Shown in pieces: positions 1-7,523 of a stretch of DNA of 22,573 nucleotides. Origin of the DNA: Bacteroidota bacterium (GTDB lineage Bacteria; Bacteroidota; Bacteroidia; Bacteroidales; Prolixibacteraceae); NCBI GenBank assembly GCA_030706665.1, contig JAUZOB010000010.1:1-22573 (forward strand), read 5' to 3'. The notes below the pieces were generated by a model. It searched no databases. It worked only from the letters and a program-made list of their open reading frames with translations, and was not told the DNA's origin. Within the stretch, counting starts at the first letter, position 1. Each line of letters starts with the position of its first letter. Position numbers and translations under genes: made by a program.

Positions 1-134
1 AAAAGGGGCTAAACCACGCTTTCTGTAGCTCAACCCCTTCCCGGTGTGTATTTAATCTATTGCAAAACAAGGTGTGATTATCAAAGGAAACCGTATTCTT
101 TCAGATGATCCTTTCCCCCCTCTTCAATAAAGAA

Positions 135-1205
135 TTAAAGCTTTGTGAGCTTGAGCTCAAACATCTTCGGCCAGTATTTACCGGTGATCAGAAGGCAGCC
201 GGAACACGGATCATATGCGATTCCATTCATCACATCGATTGGTTTAGGGGAATTGTTGACACTTGCCAATAAATCATCCAGGATGATACGTCCCAGAACC
301 TTGCCTGTTTTAGGATCAATCTTAATGATCGTATTCGTTGTCCATATATTGGCGTAAATCGAACCGTTGATATATTCCAGCTCATTAATCTGTGTTACTT
401 TTTGCATATTATCCGCAACCCCAATACGCTTTACCGGTTTTAAGGTGGCCGGATCAAGGAATGTCAGCACTTCGGTCCCGTCGCTCATAATCAGGTAACG
501 CCCGTCGTTAGTCAGTCCCCACCCCTCTTTGTTCTCGTAGGTAAAACTATCGAGCGGGGCAAGCGTTGATGCATCATATACGAATCCTCGCTGCTCTTTA
601 TAAGTAATCTGATACAACTTACCTTTCAATACCGTAATTCCTTCTCCGAAGTACTCCTTCGTCATCTTGCGTGAAGTGATAACCTGTAAAGACGGAAATT
701 TCATTCTGAATATGCCCGACTTCCCATACTCTCCGGTTCCCTCATACAATATTCCGTTCACTATTTGCAGTCCCTGTGTAAAGTTATCGGTACTATGGGG
801 GAGAGTTTTGGTTATTTTGTAAGTTAACAACTCAGGAGCCACGTCCGATAAAAGATCAAAATTCCCATAGCTTTCCCCTTCTCCGCCCTGAGTATCTTTC
901 GCCTCTGATTTAATAACATGGCTACCCACACACAAATTAGCAGATTTAAGGGTAACCTGAAATTGTTCTTCTTTCCCGGAATAAATCAGACTATCATCAA
1001 CGTATAGGCGTACAGAAGCAAGATCTCCCTCCTTCACTTTAACCTTCACAGCAATCTGAACATTTTGTCCTGAAGTTAAAATACTATTCCCATTCGCAAC
1101 TGTAATCCGACTAACAGGGACCCTGGCTCCTTTTTCTCCTGAAAAAATACAAGAGGAAAAAAGAAATGTAGTTCCAAGAAGGATCAGACTTATAAGATTT
1201 CTCAT
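135..1205 (-). CDS. Glutaminyl-peptide cyclotransferase (glutamine cyclotransferase), lipoprotein
   Basis: A 356-residue protein whose residues about 125-356 read as the plant/bacterial type I glutamine cyclotransferase family, a five-bladed beta-propeller that converts N-terminal Gln of exported proteins to pyroglutamate. Family-like stretches are FTQGLQ, LYEGTGEYGKSG, EGITVLKGKLYQITY, GWGLTNDG and a closing NGIAYDP segment. The N-terminus is a lipoprotein signal (hydrophobic residues 4-18, then Cys19 in FLFSSC), so it should be anchored in the envelope facing the periplasm. Residues about 30-120 look like an extra Ig-like beta domain ahead of the propeller. It is transcribed alone, divergently from the flippase gene. 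In Bacteroidota such cyclases act on signal-peptidase I products that begin with Gln; the EnvC-like protein in this window would be one. The family call is firm; the Ig-like domain is an inference from sequence texture. Confidence 0.9.
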   Translation of the reverse strand: MRNLISLILLGTTFLFSSCIFSGEKGARVPVSRITVANGNSILTSGQNVQIAVKVKVKEGDLASVRLYVDDSLIYSGKEEQFQVTLKSANLCVGSHVIKSEAKDTQGGEGESYGNFDLLSDVAPELLTYKITKTLPHSTDNFTQGLQIVNGILYEGTGEYGKSGIFRMKFPSLQVITSRKMTKEYFGEGITVLKGKLYQITYKEQRGFVYDASTLAPLDSFTYENKEGWGLTNDGRYLIMSDGTEVLTFLDPATLKPVKRIGVADNMQKVTQINELEYINGSIYANIWTTNTIIKIDPKTGKVLGRIILDDLLASVNNSPKPIDVMNGIAYDPCSGCLLITGKYWPKMFELKLTKL

Positions 1206-1546
1206 TTATATATACTTTTGGTTGCTATTTATCCATACCATAAAATAAAAGCACATTCTCTATTCAAAAGTCATTCTGATCATAGTCTTCTTGAATAAGA
1301 GCATGTTAATCATGAAGCTGGCGAAATAAAATCAAACCATTTCAATAATACGATTCAGATCAACCCGAAAGCAGAAACTGAACTTTTTGAAGTGCTAATA
1401 TTAATTAAATGATTATAGCTCCCAAAGATAAAAACTTCATATTGGAATGATTTGGTTTTAAAATTTAATTTTGAGCCTTTAAAAAATAAAGCAGCCATTT
1501 TAGTGTCTGCGATTTCAATGATTATTAATTTAAAAAATAAAATACT
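1206..1546. other. Divergent intergenic region, 341 bases
   Basis: AT-rich spacer between the divergently read cyclase and flippase genes. It holds a candidate promoter for the flippase (listed separately). On the minus strand a TTTG followed after 17 bases by TATTTTAT is a weaker candidate promoter for the cyclase. No coding potential, tRNA or strong hairpin was seen. Confidence 0.5.
1442..1473 (+). promoter_or_regulatory. Candidate Bacteroidota-type promoter for the flippase gene
   Basis: TAATTTTG at 1466-1473 matches the Bacteroidota -7 consensus TAnnTTTG exactly, and TTG at 1442-1444 lies 21 bases upstream, inside the usual range for the -33 element. The start codon is about 73 bases downstream of the -7 element. 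This is a motif match only. Confidence 0.35.
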
Positions 1547-3022
1547 TTGAATCCATTTAAGAAAATTGCAACCGAAACGGTTATGTACGGAATGAGTACC
1601 ATGCTTCCCCGGTTCCTCAACTGGCTAATGGTATCCTATTTCACACGTGTGTTCTCTGAAAACGCATTTGGAGTAGTCGTAAATATCTATGCCTGGGTTG
1701 CTATCCTTTTAGCATTGCTTACTTATGGCATGGAAACCAGTTTCTTCCGGTTTGCAACACGAGACAAAAGAGATGAAGAAAAAGTCTATGCAACGTCAAT
1801 GATCACATTGTTTGCTTCTTCATTCCTATTTAGCCTTTTAATGGTTGTATTCGATCAACCGATCGCTTCTTTTATGGGATTTGCTGATCATCCCGAATTT
1901 ATTCGATGGTTCGGCCTGATTATCGGAATTGATGCATTCACTTCTATCCCGTTTGCATGGTTAAGATTAAAAAACAGACCTATTAGATTCTTTGCCATAA
2001 AACTCATCAGCGTAGTCGTTACGATCTTCTTCACGGTATTCTTTGTATCAATATGTCCGTCTATTCTGAAAGGGAATCCCAATAGTATTGTCCGCTACAT
2101 TTATTCTCCACAAATCGGAGTCGGTTATGTATTCATCAGTAACCTGTTGGGAAGTATCGCAACTATCTTTGCGCTCTGGCCTGAAATGAAAAAGGTGAAA
2201 TTCACATTCGACAAAGATCTCTTTGTGAAAATGATCGGATATGGATTTCCTATCCTGATTTTAAGTTTGGCCATGATGATTAATCAAAACCTGGATAAAA
2301 TCATTCTGAAGTCTCTTCTTCCCAAAGGAGTCGATGTTTTGGCACAAACCGGAATCTATGGAGCCAATTACAGACTGGGAGTTATCATGGTGCTTTTCAC
2401 CCAGGCATTTCGTTATTCCTTTGAACCCTTTTTCTTTTCACAGCAACAGGGCGAGAAGAGTAATAAGCTTTATGCCGACATCATGAAATACTTCGTCCTC
2501 TTCGGATTATTTATCTTTTTAAGTACAATGTGTTACATCGATGTCATAAAACGTGTGATCGGAGAACACTTCCGCGAAGGATTAAAAGTCGTTCCTTTAG
2601 TTCTATTAGGGAATCTGTTTTCAGGGATTGCTTATAACCTTTCTTTATGGTATAAATTATCCGATCGAACTCGCTATGGAGCTTACGTTGCCTTGTTGGG
2701 ATCTGCAGTTACGATTGTTTTCAATATCCTCTTAGTTCCGTTTATAGGTTATATGGGAGCAGCCATTACCGGATTCCTGTGTTTCTTTGTGATGGCCCTG
2801 ACTTCTTATACCTGGGGACAGAAATATTATCCGATTCCATACGATCTGCGCAGAATGGGATTCTATTTTGTAGTCAGTATCGGATTGTATATCATTTCAA
2901 CAATTGTCCATCCTCATGGGATCATTCTGAATTTCCTTTGGAATACGCTTTTAATGGGATTATTCCTCTATACTGTATATGTTAAAGAAAAGTCAGGGAT
3001 TCTAAAACTGCTTAAAAAATAA
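1547..3022 (+). CDS. Oligosaccharide flippase family protein (Wzx/MATE-like polysaccharide transporter)
   Basis: A 491-residue polytopic membrane protein with about 12-14 hydrophobic segments over its whole length and short charged loops. The start MNPFKKIATETVMYGMSTML and the TRVF motif near residue 35 are typical of Bacteroidota flippases that move undecaprenyl-linked sugars (O-antigen, capsule or related polymers) across the inner membrane. The start codon is TTG. I chose it because the family begins with this MNP-x-K-K segment and no ATG lies upstream in frame; the next in-frame ATG (residue 13) would cut into the first helix. It is the only gene of its pathway visible here, with no glycosyltransferases nearby. 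In other Bacteroidota a flippase often sits just upstream of dut and a TPR gene; here five genes separate them. The substrate cannot be told from sequence. Confidence 0.88.
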   Translation: MNPFKKIATETVMYGMSTMLPRFLNWLMVSYFTRVFSENAFGVVVNIYAWVAILLALLTYGMETSFFRFATRDKRDEEKVYATSMITLFASSFLFSLLMVVFDQPIASFMGFADHPEFIRWFGLIIGIDAFTSIPFAWLRLKNRPIRFFAIKLISVVVTIFFTVFFVSICPSILKGNPNSIVRYIYSPQIGVGYVFISNLLGSIATIFALWPEMKKVKFTFDKDLFVKMIGYGFPILILSLAMMINQNLDKIILKSLLPKGVDVLAQTGIYGANYRLGVIMVLFTQAFRYSFEPFFFSQQQGEKSNKLYADIMKYFVLFGLFIFLSTMCYIDVIKRVIGEHFREGLKVVPLVLLGNLFSGIAYNLSLWYKLSDRTRYGAYVALLGSAVTIVFNILLVPFIGYMGAAITGFLCFFVMALTSYTWGQKYYPIPYDLRRMGFYFVVSIGLYIISTIVHPHGIILNFLWNTLLMGLFLYTVYVKEKSGILKLLKK

Positions 3023-3069
3023 TACGGATGTATTTGTCCGATTTCTTTTTAATTCACACAGGTAAGTAC

Positions 3070-3077
3070 TATTTTTG
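3070..3077 (+). promoter_or_regulatory. Candidate -7 promoter element upstream of rpiB
   Basis: TATTTTTG fits TAnnTTTG exactly and lies 43 bases before the GTG start of the broken rpiB. No convincing TTG/TTTG was found at the usual -33 spacing (the nearest TTTG, 3033-3036, is too far). If real, it would serve the rpiB-lutB-Rrf2 unit. Confidence 0.3.
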
Positions 3078-3120
3078 TATAGGTATCAGAATAAGCTAAA
3101 TAAACTAAATAGACTAAAAC

Positions 3121-3561
3121 GTGAGAAAAATTACATTGGCCTTTTCATCCGACCATGCCGGATATGAAATGAAACAGGAACTCATGAGTTACCTGGAATC
3201 AAAAGGGTATCAAATGAAAGACTTTGGTTGTTTTTCAACCGAGAGCTGTGATTATGCTGACTTTGCCCATCCGATGGCATCTGCAGTTGAAAATGGCGAA
3301 TATACATTCGGGATATCAATCTGCGGAAGTGGCAACTGAATAAATATGACAGCCAATAAGCATCAGGGCATCCGCTCTGCTCTTTGCTGGAGAAAAGAGA
3401 TTGCAGCACTGGCCCGTCAGCATAACGATGCCAATGTGTGCTCTCTGCCGGCACGATTTATTACCCTTAAAGACGCTTATACAATCATTGATGCATTCCT
3501 GTCTTCAGAATTTGAAGGAGGAAGGCACCTGACCAGAATAAAAAAGATACCCTTGAAATAA
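3121..3561 (+). pseudogene. rpiB: Ribose 5-phosphate isomerase B, interrupted by in-frame TGA
   Basis: RpiB interconverts ribose 5-phosphate and ribulose 5-phosphate in the pentose phosphate pathway. The reading frame covers the full family length (146 codons plus TAA) but has a TGA at codon 73 (3337-3339). Before it are the start SSDHAGYEMK with Asp11/His12 and the active-site segment ICGSGN with Cys68. After it, in the same frame, are TANKHQGIRSALCW, RQHNDANV (catalytic His) and EGGRH with phosphate-binding Arg. In homologues the interrupted position is the Gly of the G-S/T-G-x-G loop, so a single GGA to TGA change explains the stop. The rest of the gene is not decayed: no frameshift, no other stop, key residues intact. 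The start is GTG. An ATG 6 bases after the stop (3346) could allow restart and a two-piece protein. It could be a recent null allele, a sequencing error, or readthrough. Confidence 0.85.
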
Positions 3562-3565
3562 GGTT

Positions 3566-4948
3566 ATGTCAGAAAAAAGTCAATTTATATTACAATCTGA
3601 AAAGATTGCATTTGATCTAAAACACCGGGAAACAATCCGGTTTAATATATCCAGGTATAATCAGGCGGTAGCGAAAGGAAAGGAACGTTATTCCAATCTT
3701 GACGCAGCAAAGCAAAAGGCTTCCTGTATTAAGGAGGACGTTGTCCTCCATCTGGATAAATACCTTACACAATTTGAACAGAAAGCCACAGAGAACGGCA
3801 TCGAAGTTCTGTGGGCAAAAGATGATACAGAAGCAATCGACCATGTAATCAGAATCCTTCAGGAGAATGAAGCACACCTGGTCGTTAAGAGCAAATCTAT
3901 GATCTCCGAAGAGATCGAATTCAATCATCATGTGGAGAAGATCGGGATTGAATCGGTCGAAACAGATCTTGGCGAATTTATCGTACAGGTTGCCGGAGAA
4001 AAGCCCTATCATATCGTTACTCCGGCAATGCATAAATCAAGACATGATATTGCCGCTCTCTTCCATGACAAATTCAATACCCCGGAAGGGAGTAGCCCTG
4101 AATTCCTGACCAAATATGTCCGTGGCCGGTTACGTGAGAAATTCACATCGGCACAGGTTGGGGTAACCGGAGCAAATTTTCTGATTGCCGATACCGGAGC
4201 AATCGCTCTTACCGAAAACGAGGGCAATGCGATGATGTCCGTTTCCTTTCCGAAAATACATATCGCTATAACCGGAATCGAAAAGCTCCTCCCCTCTTTC
4301 AAAGACCTGGCACTATTCTGGCCTCTCCTTTCAGCTCATGGAACCGGACAACAGATCACAGTTTATAATTCTATGATTAGCGGTCCCAAAAAAGAGGGGG
4401 AAATTGACGGTCCGGAGAAGATGTTTGTGATTCTTCTAGACAATGGGCGTACAGAAGTTATTCAGCAGAAAAAGCAATACCAGGCACTAAAATGTATCCG
4501 TTGCGGAGCATGCCTGAATGCCTGTCCAATTTATAAGAATATTGGAGGTTATACTTATGCGTCTACTTACAGTGGACCGATAGGTTCTGTTCTCACTCCT
4601 TATTTCAAGGGGTTTGATCATTTTGGTCATCTAAGCTCTGCCTGCTCCGTTTGCGGTGCCTGTTCTGAAGTGTGCCCGGTTAAGATCCCTCTCCACGATC
4701 TATTGTTAGAGAATCGTTGGGATGCGGTACGTAATAACAAATCGGACCTTACATGGGACCTTTCAATGAAAGGAATGGAATTTTTCCTCTCCAAACGGTT
4801 CCGGCTGGACCTTGTCGGGGGAAAGCTCAAGAATCTGGCTTTTAAACTCGTTGGTAAAGATCTCTGGAGTAAAAGGAAGGAAATGCCGACCTTGGCTGAA
4901 GAGTCATTCAGCAAGCAATGGAAGCGATTAAAAAGGAATCGATCATAA
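3566..4948 (+). CDS. lutB: LutB/YkgF-type iron-sulfur protein of lactate utilisation
   Basis: A 460-residue cytoplasmic protein with the LUD domain in about residues 60-300 (GVTGANFLIADTGAIAL and TENEGNAMM are characteristic) and two 4Fe-4S motifs: Cys310, 313, 316, 320 in CIRCGACLNACPIY and Cys360, 363, 366, 370 in CSVCGACSEVCPVK. LutB works with LutA and LutC in oxidation of L-lactate to pyruvate and probably carries electrons. The length fits the family and no residue looks damaged. It begins 4 bases after the stop of the broken rpiB and ends 26 bases before the Rrf2 gene, so the three are probably co-transcribed, and a nonsense codon in rpiB could be polar on it. Neither lutA nor lutC is in the window, which is unusual because the three are commonly adjacent. 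The family assignment is secure; the lactate role is inferred from the family. Confidence 0.9.
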   Translation: MSEKSQFILQSEKIAFDLKHRETIRFNISRYNQAVAKGKERYSNLDAAKQKASCIKEDVVLHLDKYLTQFEQKATENGIEVLWAKDDTEAIDHVIRILQENEAHLVVKSKSMISEEIEFNHHVEKIGIESVETDLGEFIVQVAGEKPYHIVTPAMHKSRHDIAALFHDKFNTPEGSSPEFLTKYVRGRLREKFTSAQVGVTGANFLIADTGAIALTENEGNAMMSVSFPKIHIAITGIEKLLPSFKDLALFWPLLSAHGTGQQITVYNSMISGPKKEGEIDGPEKMFVILLDNGRTEVIQQKKQYQALKCIRCGACLNACPIYKNIGGYTYASTYSGPIGSVLTPYFKGFDHFGHLSSACSVCGACSEVCPVKIPLHDLLLENRWDAVRNNKSDLTWDLSMKGMEFFLSKRFRLDLVGGKLKNLAFKLVGKDLWSKRKEMPTLAEESFSKQWKRLKRNRS

Positions 4949-4974
4949 CTTCACAAACAATCAATTTAATCCTT

Positions 4975-5418
4975 ATGCTGTCGAATACCTGTAAATATGC
5001 CCTTAGAGCCTTGATTTATCTTGCTAAAAATGCAGGACAGGATAGGAAGATTGGTATTAAGAAGATTTCTGATGATTTAGAAATCCCTTCCCCCTTTTTA
5101 GGAAAGATTCTCCAAAGTCTTGCAAAGCAAAGAATCCTTGCATCGACAAAAGGCCCTCATGGTGGCTTTTCTCTCGGAACCGAACCGGAATTAATCTCAT
5201 TGCATGAAATAATACACATTCTGGACGGTGATGATTTCTTCAATACCTGCCTGATTGGGATGGGAGATTGCCATCACGATGGCTCAGATTCTCCTCGTTG
5301 TCCGGTTCATGATCGTTTTGTTGAAATACGTGGTGAAATGACACAGCTATTTCAGGATACAACATTAAAGACGATCCTTGACGATGTTGAAAAGTACGAA
5401 GGAATTATTCGATTCTGA
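4975..5418 (+). CDS. Rrf2 family transcriptional regulator with a cysteine cluster
   Basis: A 147-residue winged-helix regulator. The N-terminus MLSNTCKYALRALIYLAKNA, the segment ISDDLEIPSPFLGKILQSL and the wing STKGPHGGFSL are diagnostic of Rrf2 proteins (IscR, NsrR, CymR relatives). Three cysteines lie in the usual ligand region, CLIGMGDC and later RCPVHDR, spaced C-x6-C-x9-C, so it may bind an Fe-S cluster and sense redox state, NO or iron. I placed the start at the ATG at 4975 because family members begin with this residue; an in-frame ATG at 4918 would add 19 residues inside the end of lutB with no family counterpart. It sits directly behind lutB, so control of that Fe-S protein or of itself is plausible but not shown. 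It is the only gene here using TGA as a natural stop. Confidence 0.88.
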   Translation: MLSNTCKYALRALIYLAKNAGQDRKIGIKKISDDLEIPSPFLGKILQSLAKQRILASTKGPHGGFSLGTEPELISLHEIIHILDGDDFFNTCLIGMGDCHHDGSDSPRCPVHDRFVEIRGEMTQLFQDTTLKTILDDVEKYEGIIRF

Positions 5419-5433
5419 TTAACGAATCAGAAT
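5412..5433. terminator. Putative shared hairpin between convergent genes
   Basis: ATTCTGATT (5412-5420) and AATCAGAAT (5425-5433) form a perfect 9-bp stem with a 4-base loop. It contains the TGA stop of the Rrf2 gene and the TAA stop of the VanZ-like gene, which end on adjacent bases. The stem is AT-rich with no clear U-tract, so a role as a bidirectional terminator or 3'-end stabiliser is plausible rather than certain. Confidence 0.4.
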
Positions 5434-5814
5434 TCGTTCCAATCGGGTCCCGGAAATCAAATAGAGGTATACAATTACAGCTAAAATCGAACCTACGACA
5501 TCTGCTCCTAAATCAAAAAAACTGGCAGAGCGTGTCTGTGTCAATGTTCCCTGTAATATCTCGATTATTCCTCCTAAAAGAAAATTCAGGAAAACAGTTA
5601 ATAAAACAGGTCGTTGTATCTTGTCTCTCATTTCTTTGATTACAGGCAATAAGAAGATTGTTAATCCGCCAAACATTCCCATATGGACAATCTTGTCCAT
5701 GTATGGAATACTAACGGTTGGAAAATCATTGCCAGGGAGAAAACATAAGATTAATATCACTGTTAACCATAGTACAGGTTTCCAAAACCGAATCAACGTT
5801 TTAAAATATATCAT
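5419..5814 (-). CDS. VanZ-like small membrane protein
   Basis: A 131-residue protein with four hydrophobic segments (about residues 12-28, 44-60, 70-88, 102-121). The pattern W-x-x-V-x-x-x-L-C-F-L-P-G, then DKIVHMGMFGGL, GGIIEILQGTLTQTRSASFFDLGADVVGS, is the VanZ-like family signature. VanZ gives low-level teicoplanin resistance in enterococci, but the wider family is mostly uncharacterised, so no resistance role should be assumed. It converges on the Rrf2 gene with no bases between the two stops, and its start lies only 16 bases from the divergent hemW start. Its promoter must therefore lie largely inside hemW. The ATG at 5812-5814 is the only sensible start, since later Met codons would remove the first membrane segment. 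Confidence 0.8.
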   Translation of the reverse strand: MIYFKTLIRFWKPVLWLTVILILCFLPGNDFPTVSIPYMDKIVHMGMFGGLTIFLLPVIKEMRDKIQRPVLLTVFLNFLLGGIIEILQGTLTQTRSASFFDLGADVVGSILAVIVYLYLISGTRLERILIR

Positions 5815-5830
5815 AATCCATATTTATTAA

Positions 5831-6958
5831 ATGGCTGGAATTTACATCCATATCCCATTTTGTAAGAGAAAATGTTTCTATTGTGACTTTCACAAAAGCA
5901 CTCATTTTACGCAAAAAAACGAAATTATTTCCGGAATCTGTACAGAAATTCTTTTAAGAAAAAGTTATTTAAGTGAAGAACCTGTTGAAACCATCTATTT
6001 TGGAGGGGGGACTCCTTCTATTCTACCCATTCAGGATATAAAAACAATTCTTTCACTCATCAATAAAACATTTCGGATAAGCCCTGATGCTGAAATTACA
6101 TTGGAGGCAAATCCAGACGATCTGAATCCTGATTACTGCACCGCATTAATACAGGCAGGAATTAACCGGCTGAGCATTGGAATTCAGTCATTCAATGATA
6201 AAGATTTAAAACTCATGAATCGACGGCATTGTGCACAAGATGCTATTGACTCGGTAAAGAATGCACAAAAAGCAGGATTTAATAATATCAGTATTGATTT
6301 GATTTACGGTTTGCCGGAAATGAAACTATCTGACTGGCTCCTAAATCTCGATCAGGCATTTGCTCTTAACATCCAGCATCTTTCAGCCTATCATCTGACT
6401 TATCATGAGAATACAGTCTTTCACCAATATCTGAAGAAAGGAAAGATCAAAGCAGTTCCTGAAGATGATAGTTTTGCCCAGTTTAATCTTCTGATCGAAC
6501 AGGCAACCCTACACAAATTTATTCATTATGAAATCTCGAATTTTGCACTGCCGGGATATTTCTCCCGTCATAACTCATCATACTGGCAAAACAAGAAATA
6601 CCTGGGAGTCGGGCCCTCTGCTCACTCATTTGACGGACATTCACGTCAATGGAACAGCTCCGACAACAATGCATACCTTGAAGCGCTGAACAAAAATCTT
6701 CCTTTTTATGAAAGAGAAGAGTTGAGTCTTAACGATCGATATAACGATTATATCATAACTACTCTCCGCACAATCTGGGGATCATCTCTGAGTTATATTC
6801 ACCAGGAATTCGGAGAAGCCTATTTAAAACATGCAGAATCAGTTGTCGATCGATTTAAAGATAGCGGACATCTCATTGTAGAAAACGAGATGATTACCTT
6901 AAGCAGGGAAGGTCTGTTTGTTTCTGACGATCTGATGACAGAATTCATGATCGTTTAG
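5831..6958 (+). CDS. hemW: HemW, radical SAM heme chaperone
   Basis: A 375-residue radical SAM protein related to oxygen-independent coproporphyrinogen III oxidase. The cluster motif is Cys11-x3-Cys15-x2-Cys18 followed by Asp-Phe (FCKRKCFYCDF). Having Phe at position 20 instead of a fourth Cys, and lacking the long HemN N-terminal extension, points to HemW, a heme-binding protein that delivers heme to respiratory enzymes, rather than true HemN. Further family marks are YFGGGTPS near residue 60, EANPDD, RLSIGIQSFND, SIDLIYGLP, EISNFA and GVGPSAHSF, with the HemN C-terminal domain after about residue 300. The ATG at 5831 gives the standard MAGIYIHIPFC beginning. It is read away from the VanZ-like gene and ends 70 bases before dut. 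Older annotations often call such proteins coproporphyrinogen oxidases. Confidence 0.92.
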   Translation: MAGIYIHIPFCKRKCFYCDFHKSTHFTQKNEIISGICTEILLRKSYLSEEPVETIYFGGGTPSILPIQDIKTILSLINKTFRISPDAEITLEANPDDLNPDYCTALIQAGINRLSIGIQSFNDKDLKLMNRRHCAQDAIDSVKNAQKAGFNNISIDLIYGLPEMKLSDWLLNLDQAFALNIQHLSAYHLTYHENTVFHQYLKKGKIKAVPEDDSFAQFNLLIEQATLHKFIHYEISNFALPGYFSRHNSSYWQNKKYLGVGPSAHSFDGHSRQWNSSDNNAYLEALNKNLPFYEREELSLNDRYNDYIITTLRTIWGSSLSYIHQEFGEAYLKHAESVVDRFKDSGHLIVENEMITLSREGLFVSDDLMTEFMIV

Positions 6959-7028
6959 TTTACGTTCGGGAAGAATTCAATATTTTTCTATATTAATTCC
7001 TATCTTAGCAAAATGAAAGATCAGAAAT

Positions 7029-7463
7029 ATGGAGATTAAAATCGTAAACCAATCCAATAATCCCCTCCCGGAATACAGTACTGCACTTTCAGCCGGAATG
7101 GATATCAGAGCTTATCTGGAAAACGAAATCATTGTCAATCCCTTGGAGAGGGTGCTCGTTCCGACAGGTCTCTTCATTGAACTGCCTGAAGGTTTTGAAG
7201 CACAAATCAGACCAAGAAGCGGATTAGCATTAAAACACGGTATTACCGTCCTAAATACTCCCGGCACAATCGATGCCGATTATCGTGGAGAGATACGGGT
7301 TATTCTGGTAAATCTATCAAATGATTCCTATAGCATAAAACCAGGTGAACGGATTTGCCAAATGGTAATAGCCCGTCATGAAACTGCAAACTGGAAAGCT
7401 GTGGAAGAACTCGAAGAAACCGTTCGGGGTGAAGGAGGATTCGGACATACAGGGAAGCTTTAA
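7029..7463 (+). CDS. dut: dUTP diphosphatase (dUTPase)
   Basis: This enzyme hydrolyses dUTP to dUMP and pyrophosphate, keeping uracil out of DNA and supplying dTMP synthesis. All five trimeric-dUTPase motifs are present in 144 residues: AGMDIRA (22-28), PRSGLALKHGI (62-72), NTPGTIDADYRGEI (76-89, with Asp82 and Asp84), PGERICQMVIA (105-115) and the C-terminal arm RGEGGFGHTG (133-142). Length and residues are those of a functional enzyme. It is followed after 60 bases by a TPR lipoprotein gene and two further envelope genes, an order widely kept in Bacteroidota, so it is probably the first gene of that transcription unit although its own function is cytosolic. Confidence 0.95.
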   Translation: MEIKIVNQSNNPLPEYSTALSAGMDIRAYLENEIIVNPLERVLVPTGLFIELPEGFEAQIRPRSGLALKHGITVLNTPGTIDADYRGEIRVILVNLSNDSYSIKPGERICQMVIARHETANWKAVEELEETVRGEGGFGHTGKL

Positions 7464-7523
7464 TTATTCCTTTCCCGAATCAGAAATTCAACTAAAAGCC
7501 CTTTCTTCCTAATATGATTTGCA

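Noticed and set aside
3..39. AAGGGG...CCCCTT inverted repeat at the left edge
   Set aside because: Only 6 bp with a 25-base loop and no T-run. It may belong to a feature cut by the window edge but cannot be supported.
3337..3339. TGA in rpiB as a reassigned glycine or tryptophan codon
   Set aside because: The Rrf2 gene ends naturally at TGA (5416-5418), no other gene here has an internal TGA, and Trp is encoded by TGG throughout. A one-off event fits better than a changed code.
3337..3339. TGA as selenocysteine
   Set aside because: The position is Gly, not Cys, in the family; the catalytic Cys68 has its own codon; and no SECIS-like stem was seen just downstream.
4918..4974. Upstream ATG for the Rrf2 regulator
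   Set aside because: It would add 19 residues with no family counterpart and overlap the end of lutB; Rrf2 proteins begin at the M-L-S-N-T-C-K-Y segment.
5419..5814. Teicoplanin resistance role for the VanZ-like protein
   Set aside because: Family membership alone does not imply resistance, and no vanA/B-type genes are present.
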